Of a stretch of 64,000 nucleotides of DNA, positions 35,819 to 43,627 are shown in pieces. Both the position numbers and the translations under genes were made by a program. This DNA is from JAVVHH01 sp963848035 (GTDB lineage Bacteria > Pseudomonadota > Alphaproteobacteria > Acetobacterales > Acetobacteraceae): the NCBI GenBank assembly GCA_963848035.1, contig CAWKCD010000001.1, forward strand, positions 2,604,001 to 2,668,000, given 5' to 3'. Within the stretch, counting starts at the first letter, position 1. Each line of letters starts with the position of its first letter. The notes under the pieces are model-generated. The model made no database searches and was not told the DNA's origin. It saw nothing but the letters and a program-made list of their open reading frames with translations.

Positions 35819-36735
35819 CGCGCTCTCGCCCCCAGCAACCCCGCCGGCCGCACCGCCAGCACCCCCGCCATCAGCAGATAGATCAGCATCGGCGCCAGCG
35901 TCCGCCCCGCCTGCGACGCCGCCGCCGGGTCCATCAACGACCGCAGCACGATCGGCCCGAACGTCCGCCCCAACGTGTCCAGCAACCCCACCAGCAACGC
36001 CGCGACGAACGCCCCCCGAACCGACCCCACGCCCCCGATCACGATCACCACGAAAACCGGGATCAGCACCCCATCGCCCATCCCCGGATCCACCGACAGG
36101 ATCGGCGCCACCATCGCCCCCGCGAACCCGGCCAGCACCGCCCCCAACCCGAACACCAGCATGAACAGCCGCCCGACATCGACCCCCAGCGCCGACACCA
36201 TCGCCGCATTGCTCGCCCCCGCCCGCAGCCGCATCCCCGCCCGCGTCCGTCCCACCAGCACCGACAACCCCACCGCCGCCCCCAGCCCGGCGCCGATGAT
36301 CGCCAGCCGATAAACCGGATACCGCAACGTCCCGATCAACGGGATCGACCCGCTCAACGCGTCGGGCATCGCCACGCTCATCGGCGCCGAACCCCAGATC
36401 GTCCGCACCCCCTCATCGATCATCAGGATCAGCCCGAACGTCGCCAGCACCTGGTCCAGATGATCCCGCGCATAAAGCCGCCGGAACACCAGCCGCTCCA
36501 ACACGATCCCGAACACCAACGAAGCCGGCAGCGCCAGCAGCAGCCCCACCGCGAAGCTCCCGCTCCAAGCCGTCGCCGCCGCGCAGAAATACGCGCCCAC
36601 CATGTACAGCGCGCCATGCGCCAGGTTGATCACGTCCATCACGCCGAACACCAGCGTCAGCCCGGCCGCCACCAAAAACAGCAACACCCCGAACTGAACG
36701 CCGTTCAGCGCCTGCAACAGGAACAGGTTGAACAC
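35815..36735 (-). CDS. livH: Liv-type ABC transporter permease (LivH-like, second set)
   Basis: A 306-residue permease with the LivH opening LNGVQFGVLLFLVAAGLTLVFGVMDVINLAHGALYMVGAY, internal GRTRAGMRLRAGASNAAMVSALGVD and C-terminal VRPAGLLGARAR. The start is GTG 36735, 15 bp after the binding-protein stop. It forms the channel with the LivM at 34916-35818. It is clearly diverged from the LivH at 19891-20793, so the two transporters are not a recent duplication. Confidence 0.85.
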   Translation of the reverse strand: MFNLFLLQALNGVQFGVLLFLVAAGLTLVFGVMDVINLAHGALYMVGAYFCAAATAWSGSFAVGLLLALPASLVFGIVLERLVFRRLYARDHLDQVLATFGLILMIDEGVRTIWGSAPMSVAMPDALSGSIPLIGTLRYPVYRLAIIGAGLGAAVGLSVLVGRTRAGMRLRAGASNAAMVSALGVDVGRLFMLVFGLGAVLAGFAGAMVAPILSVDPGMGDGVLIPVFVVIVIGGVGSVRGAFVAALLVGLLDTLGRTFGPIVLRSLMDPAAASQAGRTLAPMLIYLLMAGVLAVRPAGLLGARAR

Positions 36736-36750
36736 GACGCCCGCCCGGCG

Positions 36751-37915
36751 TTACGGCATCTTGCAATCTCGGGCGTAGTTGTCGGCGTAATCGGCAAAGA
36801 TCTTCTTCACGATCTCCGTCTCATACTTCCCGTCCGCCCGCTTCGCCGCCTTCACCAAGTAGAAATCCTGGATCGGGTAATGGTTCGGCCCCATCTTGAA
36901 GCTGCCCCGCAGCGACTTGAACGAAGCCGCCTCCAGCCCGGCGCGGACCGCATCCTTGTTCGCCGACATCCCCATGCGCCGCCCGGAGGGCGCTATCGAT
37001 CATCTGCGCCGCATCGTACCCCTGCATCGCATACGTCCCCGGCACCGCCCCGAACTTCTTCTCGTAAGCCGCCACGAACGCCTTCGACTGCGGATTATCC
37101 AGATCCGGCGCCCAATTCGCCCCGCCCAGCAATCCCACCGCCGCATCCCGCTGCGCCGGCAACGTCGTCTCGTCCACCGTGAACGCCGACAGGAACGGCG
37201 TCCCCTCGAGCCCCGCCTGCCGATACTGCTTGACCAGGTTCACGCCCATCCCCCCCGGCATGAACGCGAACACCGCATCCGGCTGCGAAGCCGCGATCTG
37301 CGCCAGCTCCGCCGAGAAATCCAACTGCCCCATCGGCGTATAGATCTCGTTGACGATCTCGCCCTTGTACGAATGCTTGAACCCCGCCAGCGAATCCTTC
37401 CCCGCCTGGTAGTTCGGCGCCAGCAGGAACACCCGCTTGTAGCCCTGGTCCTGCGCATACTTGCCCAGCACCTCGTGCACCTGGTCGTTCTGATACGACG
37501 CCACGAACAGGTTCTTGTTGCACTCCGCCCCCGCGAAGTTCGACGTCCCCGCATTCGGGCTGATCAGGAACGCGCCCCCCGCCGTCACCGGCTTGGCGAT
37601 CGCCTGCATGATGTTGGAGAACACCGGCCCCACCACGAACGCCGCATGGTCCCGCTCGACCAGCTCCCGCGCCTTGGCCGCCGCCACATCCGGCTTCTGC
37701 TCGTCATCGACGACGGTCACCTCGGTCTCGAGCCCGCCTAGCTTGCCGCCCAGATCGGCCAGCGCCAGCATGAACCCGTTCCGCCCCTGCTCCCCCAGCA
37801 CCGCCGCCGGCCCCGACAGCGTGAGCATCAGCCCGACCCGCAAACTCTCGGCATGGGCCACGCCCGAAAGCGCGGTGGCGGCAAGGAGACACAGGGCGGT
37901 TCGTATCGTCTTCAT
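36751..37915 (-). pseudogene. livK: Liv-type substrate-binding protein, one frameshift near the C-terminus
   Basis: A 387-residue type I binding protein (Peripla_BP_6) once repaired. Signal peptide KTIRTALCLLAATALSGVAHA, then LRVGLMLTLSGPAAVLGEQGRNGFMLALADL. The frame runs to ...AAQMIDSALRAA; the last 74 residues (MGMSANKDAVRAGLEAASFKSLRGSFKMGPN to the end) are in another frame after one extra base at about 36976-36980. Removing it gives exactly 388 codons. As written, translation would run on in the wrong frame and lose the C-terminal hinge, so uptake would fail unless this is a sequence error. ATG 37915. Confidence 0.8.
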
Positions 37916-37945
37916 ACCCGTCTCTCCCGCGCCCCGCCGCAGCGG

Positions 37946-38839
37946 TCAAGCCCCGAGCGCGGACCGCCAATTGTGCTGCTCCACGAACCCCAGCACCTCC
38001 CGCGCCTTCCGGTTCGACAGCAGCGTCTCGAACTCTCCCAACGCGCGCGTGACCTTCACATCCGGATAGAACCGCTTCAGCAGCTCCGCCGTCGGCAGGT
38101 TCGACGAGCAATCATTGTTCGCCGCATTGAACACCTGATACCCCAACCCATCCTTCTCGATCGCCAACCGGATGATCTGTCCCAGATCCCGCGCGTCGAT
38201 ATAGCTCCACGTGATCCGCTTGCGCCCCTCCGGGTTCTCGAAGAACTTCGGAAAATTGGCATATTCATGCGGCTCGATCACGTTGCCGATCCGGATCGCA
38301 TAGATGTCCGACCCGTCCCGCTGCGCAAAAGCATGCGCCGTCCGCTCGTTGCAGATCTTCGACAGCGCATAGCTATCCATCGGATCGACCGGATACTCCT
38401 CGTCCAACGGCAGGTATTTCGGATCCCGCGGCCGATTGGCGAACACGAGGCCATACGTCGTCTCGGACGACGCGATGATCACCTTGCGTATCCCCAACTT
38501 CGTCGCCGCCTCGATCACGTTGTACGTGCCCATCGTGTTGATCCGATAGACCTCGTTGTCCGGCACGATCATGATCCGCGGGATCGCCGCGAAATGCACC
38601 ACCGCATCGATCTTCGGCGGACTCAGATCCGCCGCGAACTCGTGCAGCTCGAGCGTGCTCGACAGCGCATTGAACACCTGCCCGCTATCGGTGATATCCG
38701 TGATCAGCGTCCGCACCGCCGGGTTGTCCAGCTTCTTGGTGTCCAGGTTCAGCACCTGATACCCGTGCTCGACCAGATGCTGCACCACATGCTGCCCGGC
38801 CTTGCCGCTGCCGCCGGTGAAAACGATCCTCTTGCCCAT
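37946..38839 (-). CDS. extended SDR, NAD-dependent epimerase/dehydratase family
   Basis: A 297-residue extended SDR, paralogous to the one at 23196-24104. TGGSGKAGQHVVQHL binds NAD, Asp in LNLDTKK follows strand 2, ASSETTYG carries the catalytic Ser and YALSK the Tyr/Lys pair. It lies 12 bp after a sugar ABC permease gene and 30 bp before the livK-like gene. In this arabinose-type cluster it could oxidise an aldose to its lactone, as uronate or aldose dehydrogenases of this fold do; that is inference. ATG 38839 follows GGGAGAG. Confidence 0.75.
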   Translation of the reverse strand: MGKRIVFTGGSGKAGQHVVQHLVEHGYQVLNLDTKKLDNPAVRTLITDITDSGQVFNALSSTLELHEFAADLSPPKIDAVVHFAAIPRIMIVPDNEVYRINTMGTYNVIEAATKLGIRKVIIASSETTYGLVFANRPRDPKYLPLDEEYPVDPMDSYALSKICNERTAHAFAQRDGSDIYAIRIGNVIEPHEYANFPKFFENPEGRKRITWSYIDARDLGQIIRLAIEKDGLGYQVFNAANNDCSSNLPTAELLKRFYPDVKVTRALGEFETLLSNRKAREVLGFVEQHNWRSALGA

Positions 38840-38851
38840 CGAAACTCTCCC

Positions 38852-39832
38852 TCAGCTGCGCGCTTCGGCGCGCAGCCGCTGCGCATAGACGTTGATGATC
38901 AGCGCGAGCAGCAGGATCACGCCGCGGATCAGGATCTTCAGGAAACTGTCGATCCGCACATGGTCGAGCCCGTTGTTCAACACGCCCAGCACCAGCAACC
39001 CGACGATCGTATTCCCGATCCCGCCCTGTCCCCCGAACAGCGATGTCCCGCCCACCACCACGGCCGAAATCGAATCCAGCAGATAATTGTCGAACTCGTC
39101 CTGCTGCGCGCTGCCGAAATGCGCCACCCCCAGCATCCCCGCCAGCCCCGAGCACACCGCCGAGATGATCAGCACCGCCGCCAGGATCATCCGCACGTTC
39201 ACCCCGGAATACTCCGCCGCCTCCCGGTTGCCGCCCACCATGTAAACGTACCGCCCGAACCGCGTGTACGTCAGCACCACGTGCCCCACCAGCAGCACTA
39301 ACGCCGCCACCACCACGATCCAAGGCAGCGGCCCGATCGACCCCGCCCCCAGCGTCGCGATCGGACCCGGCACCGCATAGGCGATCTGCCCCCGCACCAG
39401 CATCGCGCAGATCCCCGACCCGATCTGCAGCATCGCCAGCGTCATGATGAACGACGGGATCCCGATGATCGTCACCCCGAACGCCGTCACCGCCCCCAGC
39501 GCCAGGCTCCCCAGCACCGCCAACCCGATCGCCACCACCCCCGGCAGCGGCAGGTTCGCGATGTTCACGCTCGCATCCTGCGCCGTGAAGAACGCCACCA
39601 TGATCCCCACCGCATTGGCCACGCTCGCCACGCTGAGGTCGATCTCCCCGCACAGGATCACGAACGTCAGCCCCACCGCGATGATCGCCGTGACCGAAAC
39701 CTGGCTGAGGATATTGGCGACATTGTCCACCGTCGCAAACGACGGACTGGCCACGCTGAACAGCGCCACCAACGCCAGCAACGTCGCGAACGGCGCAATA
39801 TTGCGGAGCTGGCTGCGCAACCACCCACTCAT
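38852..39832 (-). CDS. sugar ABC transporter permease (RbsC-like)
   Basis: A 326-residue monosaccharide permease (BPD_transp_2, RbsC/XylH class, CUT2). FVILCGEIDLSVASVANAVG, the typical GIPSFIMTLAM and GRYVYMVGGNREAAEYSGVNV coupling loop, and VVVGGTSLFGGQGGIGNTIVG near the end. ATG 39832 follows AAAGG; an upstream in-frame ATG at 39934 would be translated from the palindromic repeat and is rejected. It is the third gene of the sugar-transporter set, behind the ATPase. Confidence 0.85.
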   Translation of the reverse strand: MSGWLRSQLRNIAPFATLLALVALFSVASPSFATVDNVANILSQVSVTAIIAVGLTFVILCGEIDLSVASVANAVGIMVAFFTAQDASVNIANLPLPGVVAIGLAVLGSLALGAVTAFGVTIIGIPSFIMTLAMLQIGSGICAMLVRGQIAYAVPGPIATLGAGSIGPLPWIVVVAALVLLVGHVVLTYTRFGRYVYMVGGNREAAEYSGVNVRMILAAVLIISAVCSGLAGMLGVAHFGSAQQDEFDNYLLDSISAVVVGGTSLFGGQGGIGNTIVGLLVLGVLNNGLDHVRIDSFLKILIRGVILLLALIINVYAQRLRAEARS

Positions 39833-39847
39833 TTCGGAACCTTTCGT

Positions 39848-39992
39848 AGAGCCTGTTTCAAAATGCGTCCGGAACGGTCGGATGGCGTGTGTTTGCGAGC
39901 ATCGGAGCGGAGCGGCCTTGTTGGCCGTGAGCACCGAAGCGCAGGAAACGCGCGTCAGATGGCCGTTCCGGGCGCATTCTGGAATAGGCTCT
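39848..39992. repeat. palindromic repeat, copy C (longest)
   Basis: A 145 bp palindrome between the sugar ATPase and permease genes. Thirty bases at 39848-39877 pair with 39963-39992; the four exceptions are three G-U type pairs and one A-C. The centre GGCC-TTGTT-GGCC and the blocks GCGAGCATCGGAGCG and GTGAGCACCGAAGCGCAG match copies A and D. The 3' end of the ATPase frame is encoded by it. Confidence 0.85.
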
Positions 39993-41486
39993 CAAGCCGC
40001 TGCTAATAAGACGGTCTTTACTGACCGTCTCGCTGGCGAACTCATGCGTGATCGTCCCGCGCTTCATCACCAGGATCCGGTCCGCCAGCGACAACACCGT
40101 CTCCGGCTCGGTCGAGACCACGATCACCGCGATCCCCCGCTCCCGCAACGACTTGACGATCTTCAGCACGTCGTCCTTCGCGCCCACGTCCATCCCCCGC
40201 GTCGGCTCGCTCAGCACCAGCACCCGCGGCAGATCCGTCAGCCACTTCGCCAACGCCACCTTCTGCTGGTTCCCGCCCGACAGCGTCCCCAGCGCCCGCT
40301 CCACCATCGGCGGCCGGATCTGCAACTGCTTGACATGCCCATCTGCGATCGTCCGCTCCACCGACGGCCGCAGCCAGACCGGCGCGATCCGCCCCAGGAT
40401 GCTGATCGAAACGTTCTTGTACACCGGCTCCGTCGCGAACAGCATGCTCCGCCGGCTCTCCGGCACAAACGCCATCCCCGCCCGGCGCGCCGCCGACGTC
40501 CCCCGCCACGACACCGGCGTCCCGCGCAGCCGCAACTGCCCCCCGGTGAGCCGCGTCCGCCCGAACAGCGCCCGCGCTAGGTCGAGCTGCCCCGACCCCA
40601 TGAATCCGTAGATCCCCAGAACCTCCCCCGCCCGCGCCGCCAGTGACACGTTGGAGAAACCCACCCCCGAAATCCCCTCCGCCTCCAGCACCACCGGTGC
40701 CGCCGGCCGGCTATCGAGCGTGATCTCCCCCAGATAGCTCTCCTCGAGCTCCTGATGCCCGCTCCCGATCATCCGCTCGATGATCCATCCCTTGTCGACC
40801 GCATCCGCCGGCGACGTCGCCACCAGCTTCCCGTTCCGGAACACGGTCACGCTGTCACACACCCGCAGCACGTCATCCAGGAAATGCGAGATGAACACGA
40901 TGCTTCGCCCGCTATCCCTGACCCGGCGCAGCAACCCGAACAGCACCTCCACCTCCGGCGGCGACAGCGCCGAAGTCGGCTCGTCCAGGATCACGATCCG
41001 CGCCCCCGACGACAGCACCCGCGCCAGCTCCACCAGCTGCTGCATCCCCAACGGCAACTGCCCGATCGCCAGCCGCGGATCCACGTCGATCCCCAGCGTA
41101 TGCAGCACCTCCGCCGCCCGCCGCCGCATGCCCGGCCAGTCCACCACGCCCAACCGCGTCGTCGGCTGCACCCCCAGCATCACGTTCTCGGCCACCGACA
41201 GCTCCGGGATGATGCTCAGCTCCTGATGCATCATCCCTATCCCCGCATCCCGCGCCGCCCGCGCCGACCGCAGATGCACCGGCGCGCCATCGATGCGCAT
41301 CACCCCGTCATACTCGGTGTGCACGCCCGCGATGATCTTCATCAGCGTGCTCTTGCCGGCGCCATTCTCCCCCACCAGCCCGTGGATCTCCCCCGCCCCA
41401 AGCGTGAAATCCACCGCCTGGAGCGCAGCCACGCCGCCAAAGGACTTACTGACGCCCCGCAACTCCAGCAGGGCAGGGCGGTCCAT
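39858..41486 (-). CDS. sugar ABC transporter ATPase (RbsA-like, double domain)
   Basis: A 542-residue tandem ATPase of the CUT2 class. First half: Walker A GENGAGKST, LGMQQLVELARVLSSGARIVILDEPTSAL. Second half: a degenerate nucleotide site (YGFMGSGQLDLA), signature LSGGNQQKVALAKWL and VLSEPTRGMDVGAKDD. ATG 41486 begins MDRPALLELRGVSKSFGG; a longer frame up to 41660 is encoded by repeat D and rejected. The family normally ends soon after the segment corresponding to ISSGL; the last 40 residues or so (RMRPERPSDARF...) come from repeat C. It powers the permease at 38852-39832. Confidence 0.85.
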   Translation of the reverse strand: MDRPALLELRGVSKSFGGVAALQAVDFTLGAGEIHGLVGENGAGKSTLMKIIAGVHTEYDGVMRIDGAPVHLRSARAARDAGIGMMHQELSIIPELSVAENVMLGVQPTTRLGVVDWPGMRRRAAEVLHTLGIDVDPRLAIGQLPLGMQQLVELARVLSSGARIVILDEPTSALSPPEVEVLFGLLRRVRDSGRSIVFISHFLDDVLRVCDSVTVFRNGKLVATSPADAVDKGWIIERMIGSGHQELEESYLGEITLDSRPAAPVVLEAEGISGVGFSNVSLAARAGEVLGIYGFMGSGQLDLARALFGRTRLTGGQLRLRGTPVSWRGTSAARRAGMAFVPESRRSMLFATEPVYKNVSISILGRIAPVWLRPSVERTIADGHVKQLQIRPPMVERALGTLSGGNQQKVALAKWLTDLPRVLVLSEPTRGMDVGAKDDVLKIVKSLRERGIAVIVVSTEPETVLSLADRILVMKRGTITHEFASETVSKDRLISSGLRAYSRMRPERPSDARFLRFGAHGQQGRSAPMLANTRHPTVPDAF

Positions 41487-41492
41487 CTCACT

Positions 41493-41614
41493 CAAAATGC
41501 GCTCCGCTGAGTCAGCTTGCGTGGTTCTGCGAGCATCGGAGCGCAGCTTCCATATGGCCGTGAGCACCGAAGCACAGGAAAACCGCGTCAGATGGCCAGC
41601 GGAGTAGCATTTCC
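41493..41614. repeat. palindromic repeat, copy D
   Basis: A 122 bp palindrome between the sugar-binding-protein stop and the ATPase start. CAAAATGCGCTCCGCTG (41493-41509) pairs with CAGCGGAGTAGCATTTCC (41597-41614); the centre is near CCATATGG. The inner blocks match copies A and C, while the stem sequence is its own. Confidence 0.85.
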
Positions 41615-41616
41615 AA

Positions 41617-42639
41617 TCAGATGAGGAAGTGGCTCTCCATCCACGCCATCCCCGGCGCATTCGCCTTCGTCACGACCGGCCCGTCGGTAATGATGTTCTT
41701 CGGGATCGCCCCCGCGCCATTGCCGGTCTTCTCCCCACCGACCACCGCAGCCACGCCCGCCAGGATCGCCCCGCCATGGATCCGGCACGACGGATTGCGC
41801 ACCGTCGCCAGCATCCGCCCGTCGCTCACCGCCGCCAGCGCCGGCGGCATCGCGTCGCACCCGCCGATCTTGATCTCGGTCCGGTTGTGCGCCTTCATCA
41901 CGTTGTACGCCGCCAACGCCATGTCGTCGTTGTGGAAATAAGCCGCATCGATCTTCGGATACTTGGTCAGCAACGTCTCCCAGATCCGCGATACCTTCGA
42001 GACGTCCCAATCCCCCGGCGTCGTGTCCACCACCTCGATCCCCGGGTTCTTCTTCACGATCGACTCGAACCCCCGCGCCCGGCCCTGCGCCCCGGTATGC
42101 CCCAGCGCCCCCTGGGTCATCGTCATGATCCCCTTGCCGCCGATCGCATCCACCAGCGCCTGCGTCACCGACGCGCCCATGAACTCGTTGTCCGGCGCCA
42201 GGAAGCTATGCACGTTGATGCTGTCCAGCGGCGCGATCAGCGTATCCATGTCGATCACCGGGATGCCCGCTTGGATCATCTTGTTCACCGGCGCCGTCAG
42301 CGTGCCGATCCCGAACGCCTGGATCGCCACGAAATCCCATTTCTGGCTCGCCATGTTGTCGATCGCGGTCCGCTGCTTGGTCGCGTTCAGCTCCCCGTCG
42401 AACCACGTGACGTCCACGTTGAACAGCTTGCCCCACCACTCCGCCGCCTGCTTGCCCTGCGCGCACCACGTCGCCTGCAGCCCCGCATTGGAGAACGCCG
42501 CCTTCAACGGCTTCTCCGACCGGCCCACCTCCTGCGCCATCGCCGAACTGATGCCGAAGCCGCCCAGCAGCCCGGCCAGCGCCGTCGTCGCACTCGCCTG
42601 CATGACCGAACGGCGGCCTGGAACCTTTTGGTCGTTCAT
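41617..42639 (-). CDS. sugar ABC transporter, substrate-binding protein (RbsB-like)
   Basis: A 340-residue periplasmic protein (Peripla_BP_4, monosaccharide type). Twin-arginine-like leader GRRSVMQASATTALAGLLGGFGISSAMA, then KPLKAAFSNAGLQATWCAQGKQAAEWW and DFVAIQAFGIGTLTAPVNKMIQAGIPVIDMDT. ATG 42639 follows GGGAGGATT. It is first of the set, transcribed ahead of the ATPase with palindrome D between them. A pentose is the likely ligand given the neighbouring arabinofuranosidase; this is inference. Confidence 0.85.
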   Translation of the reverse strand: MNDQKVPGRRSVMQASATTALAGLLGGFGISSAMAQEVGRSEKPLKAAFSNAGLQATWCAQGKQAAEWWGKLFNVDVTWFDGELNATKQRTAIDNMASQKWDFVAIQAFGIGTLTAPVNKMIQAGIPVIDMDTLIAPLDSINVHSFLAPDNEFMGASVTQALVDAIGGKGIMTMTQGALGHTGAQGRARGFESIVKKNPGIEVVDTTPGDWDVSKVSRIWETLLTKYPKIDAAYFHNDDMALAAYNVMKAHNRTEIKIGGCDAMPPALAAVSDGRMLATVRNPSCRIHGGAILAGVAAVVGGEKTGNGAGAIPKNIITDGPVVTKANAPGMAWMESHFLI

Positions 42640-42709
42640 GAATCCTCCCGGAACGATGGCGGCCTCTTGGCCGTTCTGCCCTCGATCTTTGGCCTTTCGC
42701 GCCGGAGCG

Positions 42710-43627
42710 TCAACCGCCCCAGCGCAACACCAGCGGATCGAGCAGCCGTGCCGTCTCCAACAGCCCCGCCCGCGTCGCCGGATGCAGCGGCGGAATCGGA
42801 TGCCGCCCCGCATCGCAACGAATGACCTTGCCCGCCAGCATCAACGCCTTCGCCGCCAACAGCCCGCACTGCCGGTTCTCGTAATTGATCAACGGCAGCC
42901 ACCGCCCATACGCCGCCACCGCCTCCTCCCGCCGCCCCGCCCGATACGGGTCCATGATCTGCCTTATCCCATCCGGATACCCGCCCCCCGTCATCGCCCC
43001 CGTCGCCCCGGCATCCAGGTCCGCCAGCAGCGTGATCGCCTCCTCCCCGTCCCAAGGCCCCTCGATCGCCTCGCCCCCCAACTCCAACAGCGCCCGCAGC
43101 TTCGCCGCCGCCTGCGCCACCTCGATCTTGAAATAAGCCACATGCTCGATCTCGCGCGCCATCCGCGCCAGGAACGCCGCCGACAACGGCGTCCCCGCCA
43201 CCGGCGCATCCTGGATCATGATCGGTATCCCGATCGCGTCCGACACCCCGCGGTAGAACTCGAAGATCCCCGCCTCCGCCACCCGGATCGTCGCCCCATG
43301 GTACGGCGGCATCACCATCACCATCGCCGCCCCCGCCGCCTCGGCCCGGCGGCTGCGTTCCGCGCAAACCGCCGTCGAGAAATGCGTCGTCGTCACGATC
43401 ACCGGCACCCGCCCCGCCACATGCCCCAGCGCCAGGTCGATCAGCCGCTCCCGCTCCTCGTCGGTCAGCACGAACTGCTCGGAGAAGTTGGCCAGGATGC
43501 ACAACCCCTCCGACCCCGCATCGATCATGAAATCGATCGCCCGCCGCTGCCCGTCCAGATCCAACGCGCCCGCCTCGTCGAACACCGTGGGCACCACCGG
43601 GAACACCCCGCGATAAGGCCGGCTCAT
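42710..43627 (-). CDS. DHDPS/NAL family protein, possible L-2-keto-3-deoxyarabonate dehydratase
   Basis: A 305-residue class I aldolase-fold protein of the dihydrodipicolinate synthase family. Schiff-base Lys lies in HVAYFKIEVAQ and the conserved Tyr in VMPPYHGATIR. The GGxGTxxN-like pocket is not lysine-pathway typical. In the non-phosphorylative L-arabinose route a DHDPS-family enzyme (AraD) dehydrates L-2-keto-3-deoxyarabonate, which fits the adjoining arabinofuranosidase and pentose transporter. Other keto-acid lyases of the family are possible. ATG 43627 overlaps the arabinofuranosidase stop (ATGA), so the two are coupled; an upstream in-frame start at 43654 is rejected. Confidence 0.65.
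   Translation of the reverse strand: MSRPYRGVFPVVPTVFDEAGALDLDGQRRAIDFMIDAGSEGLCILANFSEQFVLTDEERERLIDLALGHVAGRVPVIVTTTHFSTAVCAERSRRAEAAGAAMVMVMPPYHGATIRVAEAGIFEFYRGVSDAIGIPIMIQDAPVAGTPLSAAFLARMAREIEHVAYFKIEVAQAAAKLRALLELGGEAIEGPWDGEEAITLLADLDAGATGAMTGGGYPDGIRQIMDPYRAGRREEAVAAYGRWLPLINYENRQCGLLAAKALMLAGKVIRCDAGRHPIPPLHPATRAGLLETARLLDPLVLRWGG

Noticed and set aside
38852..39934. Longer start of the RbsC-like permease at 39934
   Set aside because: The extra 34 residues are encoded by palindromic repeat C; ATG 39832 with AAAGG upstream fits the family N-terminus.
41487..41660. Longer N-terminus of the RbsA-like ATPase
   Set aside because: Encoded by palindromic repeat D and overlapping the binding-protein end; the family begins at MDRPALLELRGV.
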